Shown here: positions 36,022 through 47,822 of the stretch, one piece after another
How the letters are laid out: every line of letters begins with the position of its first letter
How positions within the stretch are numbered: the stretch's first letter is position 1
Assembly: GCA_037176845.1 (NCBI GenBank)
Contig: JAYKXP010000052.1
Span: 1 to 64,000, forward strand
Origin: Paramarasmius palmivorus
Taxonomy: Eukaryota > Basidiomycota > Agaricomycetes > Agaricales > Marasmiaceae
Direction: 5' to 3'
DNA: 64,000 nt
Translations under genes and position numbers: made by a program
Notes under the pieces: model-generated
Seen by the model: only the letters and a program-made list of their open reading frames with translations
Database searches by the model: none
Told to the model about the DNA's origin: nothing

Positions 36022-38110
36022 ATGCCTCAGCCGTCTCCAACACCCACTCCTTGGTCTTATCTACTCATAAGGCAAAGACTCACACTCTTATTTCGTGTTC
36101 CTAACTTTACCGTCAAGTCAACAGACTTCTCTTCAAGTTCGTTCTCAAGATCTTCTATGGGACTATCGTCGTCGAGAATGCTCACTTGATACCGGAGAAT
36201 GGAATACCTTGGTGAGTCTTAGTCCCCTATATCTTAGGCACTTGCTCAATTACTATAGTATTGTATGTGCAAACCATAGTAACTCACTTACCGATGCACT
36301 GTGAGTAGTCAGAAGAGGATACAATCACGCTGGCATCCTGACAACCCCCAGCCTCCTCGTCACATCTATACCTTCGAAAGTATGCTCCTTCGATACTCGA
36401 TACTCCTCTTCACTCAGATTTGCGGTCAGAAACGCAATATGCTTCGCCTAACAGCAAAGTCTACACAGTTCGGCAAGAAGACTTTCACTAGCTGGCTTAT
36501 CGAGAGTGCGGGGACTGTACCGATACAACGGAGAAAGGACTACGAGGATAAGGCCGTGGATAACACAGAGGTGATGCTACACCTCATGAAGGTCTGTCAA
36601 CTTGCTCCGTCTTGGCCCCATCTATGTTGACCTGCACTCCAGGCTCTTGAAACAGGCGATGCTGTTTGTTTGTTCCCAGAGGGAATGAGTAGATATCATC
36701 CGACGATTGCACCCTTTAAGACAGGCGGTAAGCTTTTCAACCTGTCGCTTTATTAGCCCTTCTGACTACATTAACCTACAGTCGCTAGACTAGTGTCCGA
36801 CGTCATGACTAGAAATCGGGAGGACCCCGACTTTAAGATCTCTATACTCACTTGCTCCATCACATACATGTTCGTACATGTTTGTTTTGCTCGTATCTGC
36901 ACTGACTCTCGCGTAGGCATCGTCAGCATTTCCGCTCGGACGTGCTCGTTACATTCCATGAGCCGATGGTCTTCACACCTAAGGTACGTATGTACAAGCA
37001 CAGTTCCCTTTTATAAAACCTCATAATCAAGCAGGATAATCCTGAACTTCTGGATCCCGTGGATTTCAATGAAATTCGTTCGATCACAGCACAGATGCAT
37101 CAACGAATTAGCCACGGGACCTTGGATGGCCCTTCCTGGCAAATAATTAAGATCAGCAAGCTAGCTGCGCGTATCTACGCCCCTCTTGGTACACGGATGA
37201 GTCTAGGAGACCACGTTCGCGTCGTTCGGACCTTCCTCGATGCCTTCAAAGCTGAACAACCCACAACTGAACAAAAGTTCGATTTGCAAAGAGTCCAGAA
37301 ACTGAAGGATGATCTGAAGGTGAGAAGACTATTGACCACTTGATGCTATAGCTGACTCCCACCTTGCTCCACTCAGGTTTATCAAGATCAACTCACGAAG
37401 TGGGGCATAAAAGACGACCGAATCAGGCGGAAGCCACTTCCACGACGTGTCATTATTTATCGAATGGTCATTCGGTTGACATGGGCGTTGTGTCTGTTCG
37501 GTCTTTCTTTGCCCGGTCTACTCCTTTCGTTACCCATCTACGCCACGACCTTTTACTCCACACGTAATTTCAAGACGACAGGTCCAGCGTGGGATGTCTT
37601 TGATGAAATAGCTCAGTACAAACTGATCTATGGGTACGCAATTTCTCTACATTTACCCTTCGAATGCTGAATTCTCTATTTAGCCTGTTGTCAGGGATCA
37701 TTGTTTGGCTGCTGGGCGTCCTCGTTACTCTGCCATTTGCTATGATCACCGCAGTCTTGATTCCTGCTCTAATGTGGATGAGCCTTCGGTGGATCGAAGA
37801 TGCAGTGTCTTCTTTACGTTCTTTCATGGCATTAGCGAGGCTGCTGCGCGTCGGCAGACCTGCGCTCAAGGAAATGTACGAGCTTAGGCAAGTCCTTCAC
37901 GGCCACGTGATGGATCTCGCTCTCGAGATTGACCTCCCAGCTGATCCGGAGACATACTTTGTGGAAGCTGGAGGTCGAGAAAAAGGTCGCGCTCGTGGTC
38001 TCTGGGAAGGTAAAGCTAAATACTTCTCTATCAGACGCAGAAGAAAGAGAGACTGGAATGAGACATTGCGTCTGTACGATAAGGTGGACTATCCTGAAGA
38101 TGATCTTTAA
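36022..38110 (+). CDS. Glycerol-3-phosphate/DHAP acyltransferase (PlsC family, GAT1/SCT1 type)
   Basis: ER-bound enzyme that adds the first acyl chain in phospholipid and triacylglycerol synthesis. Reconstructed exons read FVLKIFYGTIVVENAHLIPE, then CANHSNSLTDAL with the catalytic H-x4-D motif. AGTVPIQRRKDYEDKAVDNT and CLFPEGMSRYHPTIAPFKTG carry the FPEG glycerol-phosphate-binding motif. VTFHEPMVFTPKD and a helical region follow. Two hydrophobic hairpins, IRLTWALCLFGLSLPGLLLS and IVWLLGVLVTLPFAMITAVL, lie near the C-terminus, as in yeast Gat1/Gat2. The end reads YDKVDYPEDDL. The first exon is unsettled: the ATG at 36022 is the best candidate, but joining it to the PlsC frame needs a splice site I could not fix. 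Confidence 0.87.
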
Positions 38111-38204
38111 CAGGATGGTGATATACATAGGATAATAAAGATATTTTGAATGTTACATTACTTATTATTTAGTCCTTGTCATTTTATGTCGTACTGGGTC
38201 GTTT

Positions 38205-39079
38205 CTACTCCCGAATTTCCTCCATGGGCGGCCGTAGCTGTGACCTTGGTGGAATCGCGGGTCGTGCGAGAGAGTGATAAGGAACTGGTTTCCGGGCAAC
38301 GGGAGGCGGCCTTGGTAGCGGCCTAACGTTTTTAAGGTGTAATGGGATGGCAGGTACTGGCGGAACGGATCCATGTTCAGGTAGCGGCCTAACCGTACGC
38401 ATGGCTGTACCGCGTGGTTCGCCCGAGAAAGCTGATGATTCTTGGGCATATCCGTCCAAGCTGGTCGAGGTCGCAATGGAAAAGGCAGATTTAGCGTCGA
38501 ATTCGACCAAGGATGACACCCTGCTCTTCGACATCCGAGCCTGAAAGAGCAAATCATGGAGCTCACGAGGCGCCGATGCAACGGAGTACATTGACATGGA
38601 ATCCGAAGAACATATCGAATAAGGCTGAGAATGAATTAAACATCGCTTTCATTGGCTCACAGAGAGGATACTCTTACCCGCTTGGAGCTCGAATATGTTT
38701 TGTAGTGGGATTCCTTAGGCGAGCCCACGAGCGTAGTCTGCCAGCTTTCTCGGATACATTCACTGGATGCCAGGGGAGAACCGACATCTTGCTCGCGTGA
38801 AAGAGATGAATCTGTATCAGAATAGCTGTCGGGCCGTGAGGTCGTCCGCCGTGACTCGGAGTCATACAGAGAGGGGGCATAGAGCGATGCAGAAGTTACG
38901 GGTTGGGTGAGAGGAACAGATGAAGATCCTGAAAAGCGTTTTTCTGTAAACTTTTCGGTATCGATGTGTCGATTGCGTTGTTGCCTGTGCTTCATCGTGA
39001 CCCAAACAAGGAGTAGAGCGGCAAAGAAGGCAAGGGGGCCAACAACTATGCCAGCGATCTCCTGAGGTTTGAGTGACAT
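38205..39079 (-). CDS. Single-span membrane protein with Ser/Pro-rich tail
   Basis: Hypothetical protein with no recognised domain. The start MSLKPQEIAGIVVGPLAFFA leads straight into one hydrophobic helix, then MKHRQQRNRH. The rest is Ser/Thr-rich (PDSYSDTDSSLSREQDVGSP). One intron (about 38620-38690) joins SSSKR to PYSICSSDSMSMYSVASAPR. The C-terminus is Pro/Arg-rich (VRPLPEHGSVPPVPAIPL, NVRPLPRPPPVARKP), with possible SH3-binding PxxP motifs. The lack of an extracellular part suggests either a short tail-first membrane protein or a missing upstream exon near 39100-39180. Confidence 0.65.
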
Positions 39080-39852
39080 GTTCTATGGTATAGTGAGTGG
39101 TCTAGACTACAGTCACTTTATGCAGCAACTTACTTTATAGGGACGGGGGGAGGTGGGGCGGGTAGTTGAGGTAACGTCCGCATCGCGCGACGCTGACCTT
39201 TAAAACGTCTATAGACTTGTCGCTTAATATCGGAGCAGCGGAGCAGCGGAGCCAGTGAAGTAATCCTGATGTGTGCAGTCGAGGAATTTGGAGAATTTCA
39301 ATGATTTGCTGTGCTTGATGTCAGGGAAAGGGTATCCACTGCACTACAGCTCCAGTTTCGGGGAGATGTATGCAGAAAGCTGTTGGAGTATTGGAGCATT
39401 ATTCTGTTAGAGCCCAATGTTGTTGGGTTGCTGATAAACTTGCTTGCTCGCCATCAAGGAACACCGCCTCTCCGCCGAAGGATTCTTGACTTCAAATATA
39501 CGGGAACCTAGTACTATGGTAATTTTCAAAACATTCACATGAATAGCAAATTGTGGCCTTGATATTCGAAAGTGGTGGTAAGGAGCGAAGCTAGTGAAAG
39601 TTTGAAGTCTTCGTCGCATCTGGGACGAGCGGCGAGCGGCATAGAAATTGATGGCGGATCGGATTCTGCCCAAAAATTTTTAGCATAGATAGATAGATAG
39701 ACACACCTTCCTCTTACTTCGAGCTCAGGCTCAGCTCGCGCTGGTCCTCCTTTTGTATAACCACACTTTAGACTTCAGTGACCTCAAGACTTGTATTATC
39801 ACCCTTGGCTGCCTTTCTTTTCTTCTCAATCGGATCAAACGATACAGCATAG
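39080..39852. other. Gene-free region with short tandem repeats
   Basis: About 770 bases between divergent genes. It contains three copies of the octamer CGGAGCAG/CGGAGCC at 39231-39252 and a short run of GATA/TAGA tetranucleotides near 39685-39700. The ORFs on both strands (39311-39511 plus, 39407-39673 minus) have no recognised motif. Confidence 0.45.
39231..39252. repeat. Tandem octamer CGGAGCAG
   Basis: Two exact copies of CGGAGCAG followed by a partial third (CGGAGC). It lies upstream of both flanking genes. Function unknown. Confidence 0.7.
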
Positions 39853-42800
39853 ATGTCCCCAGCTACGACAATGCCTGCCATCTCGGACTCCCACTTTGGA
39901 CCTCTCTTCGAAGCTCTTCGCACGGCGCCTACCGCTCCAGGTCACTTTTTTGCATTAAAATGTGGATATCTCACTAATGGATTGCCTTAGATGCCAAAGG
40001 GGCTGCGGATAGGCTTGCGAGAGAAGTGTCAAAAAATGGTCTCCAAACCCTAGAGTGCGTCCTAACTAAATTTGTCTGGGAATCTCATTGACGGATGATT
40101 TAGAGATTGTCATGTCATACAAACCATGCACTCCTTTGCAACCAACAAAAAATCAGGCTACGAAAGAGAATCTGCTGCCATTGCATTCCAATCTTTCGCT
40201 AACATTCTGGGCGCACCTGCCGCTCCTCTTCTACTTCCATCGATTCCTTTGCTATTCGAGCTATATATGGACAAGGGCGACGTCGTCCGCTTAGCTGCTA
40301 CCGCCGCTGTAAAAGCAATTATCAAGCTCTTCCCACCCCAAGCTACCAGGATTGTCTTCAACGCGTTGATTGGAGTGGTAGAGAGTGGCAAATGGAAGAG
40401 CAAGGTCGGAGCATTGGATATCATGCGCAGCTTTGTTGCGTCTGCTAAAGAACAAGTGGCGGAGGAGCTGGGTCAAATACTACCTAAGGTAGAGAATGCG
40501 ATGCACGACACTAAATCAGAGGTGAGTCTAGCGAGTCTGTAACTACTTCAAACAGACTAATGCATCTCGTGTTTCCAAGGTTTCCTCTGCTGCTATCAAG
40601 TGCGCAACCGCGTTGTGCGACACCCTTGCCAATCCAGATCTTGCCCCACACATCCCTACCCTCGTGAAATGCATGTCTAATCCGGATTCAGTCCCCGCAT
40701 GTATCAAAGCCCTTTCTTCCACCACATTTGTTGCAGAAGTAACCGCTCCGGCACTCGCGGTCCTGGTCCCTCTACTTCTCCGTGCTCTCAACGATCGCAG
40801 CATGGAAGTCCAGCGGCGTACGGTAGTTGTAATTGACAATTTAGTCAAGTTAGTCCGGGATCCAAACGTTGCAGCACTCTATCTTAGCCCTTTGATAGAG
40901 GGTACAGACAGGTATGGTCTTCTCTTTCTTCAGGTGCACAGATCCTTGACCGCATCGCCTTCATCAGGATAGCAAAAGGCGCGTCTTTTCCGGAAGTTCG
41001 GGCATTCGCGGATGCCGCACTTCAAACTCTAATCAAAGCCGGAGCCTCCAGAGACGGCCCACCGCCTATCTCTCGAGACGTCGCTGCGCAGACAAAGGAG
41101 GCGGAAACGACTCTTCTCACTCTGCTTCCAGAAGATGTCCGAACAGATGCGACGGATTCGCCCAACGGTCCATTTACCCCGAAATACAGCCTCTTATCTC
41201 GGTCTATCGAGTATCAGGCATCCCTTGTTGCTGATCTCATTCACAAACGACAGTTCCACGATAACGAATTGTGGAAGCGTTGTGTTGGCCTTTACATGAC
41301 TCCGTGGTTGGGCGGGGATAGCGAGCGAGCGACTGCATATTCAGAAGCTGTTCGTTCTCATCTATTATCCATTGACCAGGTTCGTCACCAGTCTTCCATA
41401 AGAGTGCATCTCTTTATTTACTTCCGAAGGCTAAGCACGGCGCTACCACGAATGGCTCAGACGAAGAAGGAGAAATTCTCTGCGACATTCTTTTCTCGCT
41501 TGCTTATGGTGCCCTCCTACTTCTGTCGCATACAAACCTCAAACTAGTGCGTGGCCATAGATATGGAGTGTTGGGCACGAATGGTAGTGGTAAAAGTGAG
41601 GAGTGACTTTGAGACGTAACCCTAACCCTGATGCTGACGCCACACGCTTAGGTACATTGATGCGCCAAATTTCTCAAGGTGATTTCGTCCTGTACTGTTT
41701 ACCACGAAATGAGGCTGATCTATCTACAGGTCGTGTCGAGAATTTTCCCCCGCAAGACCAGCTCCGTTGTGTCATGGTCGAGCATTCCTTGCAGGGCGAG
41801 GACGCGTCGCTTTCCATTCTAGACTTTATTGCATCAGGTACGGGGCAGTTTAATGGTGAGAAGAGCTGAACACTGAGTCGACCACTAGACAAAGCCTTGT
41901 TCAAGGTCCCTAAATCTAAAATTCGCGAGCAATTGCTCGCCGTCGGCTTTGACGATGAGCGTCAATCACATCCTGTAGGCAGTCTTTCAGGAGGATGGAA
42001 AATGAAGCTCGAGCTCGCGCGCGCGATGCTCTACAATGCTGACCTACTTTTGCTTGATGAGGTCAGCTCTCATACCGAATTATATCCGCCCAATATTAAC
42101 CCTTCTTTGGTCCTTGCATAGCCTACTAACCATGTGAGTATCTGCGATCGTCGTACCCTGTTGCGTGTACTCACACAGACCATCTTAGCTGGATGTGGCT
42201 TCTGTCAAGTGGCTGGAGAAGTACCTACAGGATTCTAAGATCACTTGCATGATCGTCAGCCATGATTCAGGGTACGAAATCTGAATCATGAATCTCACAC
42301 ACCAGACGTGTTCTAAACCCATATCACCATCACCAGATTCTTGGACAATGTGACCACCGATATCATCCATTATGAAGAGAAGAAGGTCAGTTTGCCATCA
42401 CCTTGCTCACACCATATCTCTCATGTATCTTCAGCTCGTCTACTATCCCGGCAATCTGTCGAAGTTTGTTTCTCACCACCCAGAAGCTAAATCATACTAC
42501 ACGCTTGCCGCCACTTCCGTCAAATTTTCGTTCCCGTCCCCAGGATCCTTAATGGGAGTCAGGAGCAATACCCGAGCTATTCTGAAAATGACCAACTGTA
42601 CCTTTACCTACCCCGGAAGGTCTACGCCGAGGTTTGTTTATCGCAATCTTCATTTCCGGTGACTGATCATCCGCCCCCCAAGTCTGTACAATGTCAGCTG
42701 CGCTCTGTCTTTGTCAAGGTCCGTGTCCTATCAACGCTTTCATTTCCGCCGACTCATCGATTGTCACAGTCGCGTGGGCATTATTGGTCCAAACGGAGCG

Positions 42801-44383
42801 GGTAATGGTCTTTCATGTTCCCTTATCAATTGCTTACCCAACCTTTACAGGCAAGAGTACTCTCATCAAGCTATTGACGGTTTGTCTCTGCACCGTTTAT
42901 TGTTTTTGGCGCGTGTCTAACTCCATACAGGGTGAAACAGTCCCTCAGGAAGGGACCGTATACAAACATCCGGCCCTCCGAGTCGGCTATGTCTCTCAGC
43001 ATGCCACTCACCATATCGGTACAGCGCACTTCGTATCTCCTTGATAAACGGTGTTAACTACTCTGCAGAGCGCCACCTGGAGAAAACACCAATTCAGTAC
43101 ATTCAATGGCGATTCCAGGACGGACACGACCGTAAGTTGATTCCGAATACCCTAGGCCCGTAATAGCGATGACACGATGACAGGCGAGATTCTGGAAAAG
43201 GCCACCCGTGTTCTCACCGACGAAGAAAAAAGATTGCTTGACCAAGAATGGATCGGGAAAAATGGTACCAAGCGCAAGCTGGAGGTGACCCTTTCCATAA
43301 TTGTACTCTTAAAAGTCCGCTAAAAGGAACATACGTGGCAGCTCATAATGGGCCGTCAAAAGCTGAAGAAGTCGTTCCAATATGAAATCAAGTGGCGTGG
43401 GCTGGACCACAAGTTCAACACATGGGTCCCTCGAGAAGACCTTCTAAACAAGGGTTTTGGAAAACTTGTCCAGCAGTTTGATGATCTGGAGTCCTCTCGG
43501 GAAGGTGCAGGAACCAGAGACACCGCGGCTAATATAGTTCGAAAGCATCTTGAAGACATTGGCTTGGACGGCGGTATGAATCTGTGCTTGATCCGCATTA
43601 CTCACTACTCATGTTAGCCTCAGACATAGCGCAATATAACGAGATTTCCGGGCTTTCTGGAGGACAAAAAATAAAACTCGTCATAGCTGCTTGTCTATGG
43701 AATAACCCTCAGGTCAGTGCTGGATGCCAAACCCTGTTCGGAATGACGATTGACCTCTGTTAACTTAGATATGCGTTCTGGACGAGCCGAGCAACTTTTT
43801 GGATCGCGAAGCCCTCGGTGGTTTAGCCGTTGCCATCAGGGACTGGGCTGGTGCAGTGGTAGGATTGTTCACTCCACTCGCAATCCTTTGTTCACTGTTT
43901 GATCATTTCAGGTCATCATTTCACATAACCAAGAATTTGTCTCAGCACTCTGTATGTATTGTTTAACATTCGATCAGGCTTCTCGGACTAAAGCCATGTT
44001 TATAGGCCCTGAGATATGGCATATTGAAGGGGGTCGCATGACACAGAAGGGCAAAGCGGCTATTGTCGAGGATGCATTCCTTGACAAGAAAAGCGGTACG
44101 AACACCCCTGTCAGGTCCAGAATGGCGACACCAGTAGCCTCCACCAATGCGACGCCCGCAGGCAGTGGAGCAGAAGAGAACGGGACCGCGACAGCACCGG
44201 TTCCCGTCAAGAAGAAGAAAAAGTTGACCCGCAACCAAATCAAAGCACAAGAAGAAAGGCGGCGCATCAGAAAACTAGTGAGCATCACTTTTCAGCGTGC
44301 CAGATAGTCCTCATTCAACGTAATTGCAGAACTGGCTCACTCACGGTGGGCCCAAACCAGAAGACACTGACAGCGACGCTTGA
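39853..44383 (+). CDS. ABC ATPase of the eEF3-like Elf1/New1 group, with chromodomain insertion
   Basis: Twin-cassette ABC-F-type ATPase. Relatives are eEF3 (translation elongation), New1 (translation termination and recycling) and fission-yeast Elf1 (mRNA export). The start ATG 39853 gives MSPATTMPAISDSHFGPLFE, then HEAT repeats such as SFANILGAPAAPLLLPSIPL and KVGALDIMRSFVASAKEQVA. NBD1 has GTNGSGKSTLMRQI, LSGGWKMKLELARAML and LLLLDEPTNHLDV. NBD2 has IIGPNGAGKSTLIKLLTGE, a chromodomain-like insert (FQYEIKWRGLDHKFNTWVPR), ISGLSGGQKIKLVIAA and VLDEPSNFLDREALG, then VVIISHNQEFVSALC. The C-terminus is a Lys-rich tail (VKKKKKLTRNQIK) ending EDTDSDA. The short chromodomain insert and the ISHNQEFVSALC...GRMTQKGK wording fit Elf1/New1 better than eEF3. 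Confidence 0.9.
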
Positions 44384-44665
44384 TTAGACAATCTACCATA
44401 GAATAGCCTATTGTAACGATCTCATAATCTCTTCCCTATGCTGTATTAGGGCACGCTCTACTACTATATGTAAATACGTAGGTCTCGGCATGCCGGGCTT
44501 TGGGACTCCGACCTCGTTGAGTCCACGATGCACTTGTTTTGCATAACATGCATAACACGTTGCTAACGTGCTCAGCATACCTCGTGTCACCCACCACCGC
44601 ATGCATAAAGCCATGAAGCCCCCCAATGTCGAGTCCTGCTGATACCTTCGCTGGCGACCGTCATT
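44384..44665. other. Spacer upstream of the AA9 gene
   Basis: About 280 bases. An AT-rich TACTATATGTAAATA stretch near 44461-44476 could act as a promoter element. No gene was seen. Confidence 0.3.
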
Positions 44666-46018
44666 ATGGCAGAAATCTCCCGCTTACTCTCAACGTTATT
44701 CTTGATACTTATCTGTTTATGGGTTTCGAGTTTTCCTGTTCTAGGCCATGGATATATCCATAGCGTTCTAATTGATGGCCAAGAATACCCGGGCTGGAAT
44801 CCTTTCAGTGATCCGTACTTTTCTCCACCTCCGTCAAGGGTTGTACGCAAGGTGCAAAGTGACGGTTTTGGTACGTGTTTCAGTCGAAGTGACGACAAAG
44901 CCGCTGAAGGTACTCTTACACATGCAGTATCCAAAGACGACCCTGACCTACCATGCCACCATGACGGGAACAGCGGTAGCACTGCAATAGCTGAAGTAAA
45001 TGCGGGATCTACGGTCGTCTTTCAGTGGAGTTATGTACGTCTGTTCGCATGGTTGTAACCTCAATTGAGATTGAACCCTTTTCGCATGAAGTGGCCTTCA
45101 GGTGTGTCGAATTTGGTGCAAAATATTCCAATTATCTTACGAGTGGCGCTGCTGGCGAATAGACCATCAAGGACCTGTATCTACTTATATGGCATGGTAT
45201 CTCGCATATCTCGCTGACGCATTCCGTAAAGATGACTCAAGTGTTATACACAGGTGCAACGGGGACTGCACCACCTTCTCTGCGGCTGGTTCGCAATGGT
45301 TCAAGCTTGATGCCGGCGGATACGACGCAAATACCCGGCAGTGGGCAGCAGACAAGCTTCGTGCAGGTGATATATAGCCTATACGGCAGTCAGAATGAAC
45401 TGGTGTACTGAATCAACGACATTCTCAGATAATAACTCCTGGACTTCGACTGTGCCAGCGGATTTGATGCCTGGTCAATATGTGAGATGCCTTCTTTGAT
45501 ATGACTCGTCACTTCGTTCAAATGCAGATCTTCTGTAGCTCATCCGAAATGAGATGTGAGCAAGTAATGTTCCATGGCAGATTTGGACTGACTTCTGGTA
45601 AAGAATCGCTCTTCATTCTTCGCCAAGTCAGCACTATCCGTCCTGCGTGTAAGTCATCGCGGCGATATACCGCTTATTTGCCAGATCTGACATCATGTTG
45701 TAGCCAGTTAAATGTCAGAGGGCAAGGAAAAGGCTATCCGTCTAATTCGGATTTGGTTTACATCAATGAGTTGTATAAAAACACCGTTTTCCCCAACATC
45801 TATAGCAACTTTGGGACATTCACTATCCCCGGACCACCACCGGTTTCTTTAGACGCGAAGAATCCGCCTTTCACCGTAACAACGACACCGTCACCTACGG
45901 CAGGTATGACTATGGCGCCTGCTGGGACGGGAAGTCCTGGAAGTGGCAACAATCCCCTGAATCAGGACACGAGGTCAGAAGGAGTATGTCGTCTTGTTTC
46001 GAGAAAACGTAATACGTA
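44666..46018 (+). CDS. AA9 lytic polysaccharide monooxygenase (secreted)
   Basis: Secreted copper enzyme that oxidatively cleaves cellulose or related polysaccharides. A signal peptide (MAEISRLLSTLFLILICLWV, cut after VLG) is followed by HGYIHSVLIDG, giving the N-terminal His of the copper histidine brace. Spliced exons continue with FVSKDDPDLPCHHDGNSG, VNAGSTVVFQW, and then HHQGPVSTYMAW with the second brace His. CNGDCTTF, WFKLDAGGY and WAADKLRA follow. DNNSWTSTVPADLMPGQYLI and RNEIIALHSSPSQHYPSC carry the Gln and axial Tyr. A Pro/Thr/Gly/Ser-rich tail follows (TTTPSPTAGMTMAPAG) and no CBM1 is seen. The last exon and stop are uncertain, because an intron may start at ACGAG|GTCAGA near 45970. 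The apparent frame breaks are all explained by introns. Confidence 0.88.
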
Positions 46019-46492
46019 ACTTATAACAGGAGAGAAACCGGTTGTTGTACTTCCTGTGACCTATGTTTACCTTATCGATCGTTATGTATGCAGATTTAGT
46101 GATTAGTTCAGTGATGTCGACCAGGTCAACGGACTGAGAATCTGAGATGGCAGATAGGTGTCGTATTCAATACAATGTCGATTGCGACACTCGTACGTTT
46201 GTTCCTTAAGCGAAATATAAATTAGCCTTTCAACTGAATACCGGCGCGACTTCCAATGATCGGTGTATTCGTTCTACCAGGGACGAGTATGTGACCTACA
46301 AATTTACTACAATATCCAAAACATGACGAGAACAAGATAGATAAATGATGAGGGATTAATGATAGCATTGACTACAACACGAGATTAAAATGTCAGTCGT
46401 TACAGTAGATTTAACAATAAGGATGGGTGGAAAATAGCGGGAGTATAATAAAAAGAATAAGAAACAAGTCGTCAGTGGTGTCTCCTCTCGAA
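46019..46492. other. AT-rich intergenic region
   Basis: About 470 AT-rich bases between the 3' ends of convergent genes. No ORF, repeat or RNA gene was recognised. Confidence 0.4.
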
Positions 46493-47822
46493 TTAATACC
46501 GAGGCCAATTTGGCTTGCGTGAGTGACCTGGGTCAACTGGGACGGCCTCCTGAGGTCGCGCTACGCGACGATGAGATGGAGTGAGCGTCGGAGAGGTATG
46601 GACCTCTGGAGACGAGCGGGGCACATGCGATTGCGCCACAGACGGATCGTATGGGCTACTGCGCATACTATGCCTATCTTCACTCATCTCGGAAGTGAGT
46701 GTGTATCCCTGATGGGACTGAGAAGATTGTCTCGTCTGCTTCGTTTGCTGTCTCTTATTTTGAAACCTATAGTAGTAGAAGGAATAGTGAATGACGAAAT
46801 CAATGTCATCAAGAAACGACTCTTACCATATCTGAACGCTTCTTGCTGACATGTCCAGCAGCTTGGCCAATGCTAAACGCTCCTCTGTCGAAGGAAACGG
46901 GGTCCGCGCGTATGTCTCGTTTAGGATTTTCAGCTGCTGAGCATCAGCGCGTTTCCGCTTCTTCTTGATAGTAGGTTCATCCGATGCGGTGGTAGGGGAG
47001 ACAGGGGGAGGAGTGTAGGCAGGCGGGGAGACCTGAGGTGACGTATGACTGGTTTGGGTGTAGGTGTGAGGGAGCTGTTGGCCCCTTGAATCGGCCATAG
47101 TCATGTCAAATGAATATGCATTATTAGCGGTGTTTGTGGTAGGATATGACGGGTAAGGATGTGAGTATGGAGCGCTCGAGCGAACGTCGGTTGAACCTGA
47201 CGAGCCTCCGACTTGCCCGTAGCCTGTCTGTGGGTAGGGGTTCGAGGCCCATCGTTCGTCGCGGTGGGGAGATGATGATGTATTCAGAGGAGGTAACTTT
47301 CGAGAGTCGGGAACGGGAGTTTCCGAAGGTGTGACGGAAGGACGGGATGTGTAGTTCGAGTAATAATCCTGAGGTTCGTATCGATTATCATGTGTTTCGT
47401 AATAAAATGAAGACATTGTTGATGTAGCTGCGACGATGTATGTGAGTCTGTATCAGTAATCAGGACAATGGTGGCGACAACGACTCACGAGGGTTATTAG
47501 GTATCCACTGGTTATACACCGCGGGGTTATAGTCGCAACGACTAGGACTAGACCGCGGTTGGGTGTATGATTGAGGACTCGAGAATGATGAGACAGGCCC
47601 TGTACAAAGAACGGCCATTGAGCGTGGTGTGGTAGACACCGATGAGAGACACAGACCTGGAAAATGTGAGGTTGGAAAAGCAGAAGAAAGAGGAGGGAGC
47701 ACAGTTCGCCCACCCTGTCCAGTCTGAAAAAAACCACTGCTCTGTGAGTCGCCCAAGGGAGGCGTTTTGTTGGATTTGCTAACAGGAGGATGATAATAAT
47801 GATCGTCTCTTGGGTTCGACAT
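46493..47822 (-). CDS. Homeodomain transcription factor
   Basis: DNA-binding regulator. The start MSNPRDDHYYHPPVSKSNKT at 47822 leads into a long Ser/Pro/Tyr-rich region. Introns are visible near 47435-47490 and 46790-46850. The homeodomain lies near the C-terminal third: KKKRKRADAQQLKILNETYA, RTPFPSTEERLALAKLLDMS, and the recognition helix SVQIWFQNKRQQTKQ, which has the invariant W-F-x-N-x-R. The basic KKKRKRAD arm can also act as an NLS. The tail ends GHSRKPNWPRY. Several Agaricomycete homeodomain genes act in fruiting-body development, but I cannot assign this one to a named gene. It is divergent from an NDR-type kinase, with a 915-bp shared upstream region. Confidence 0.9.

Noticed and set aside
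39685..39700. GATA/TAGA tetranucleotide run as a microsatellite of note
   Set aside because: Only about four units; too short to be more than ordinary simple sequence.
44666..46018. AA9 gene as frameshifted
   Set aside because: Introns restore the reading frame, including RNEIIALHSS before the QHY motif.
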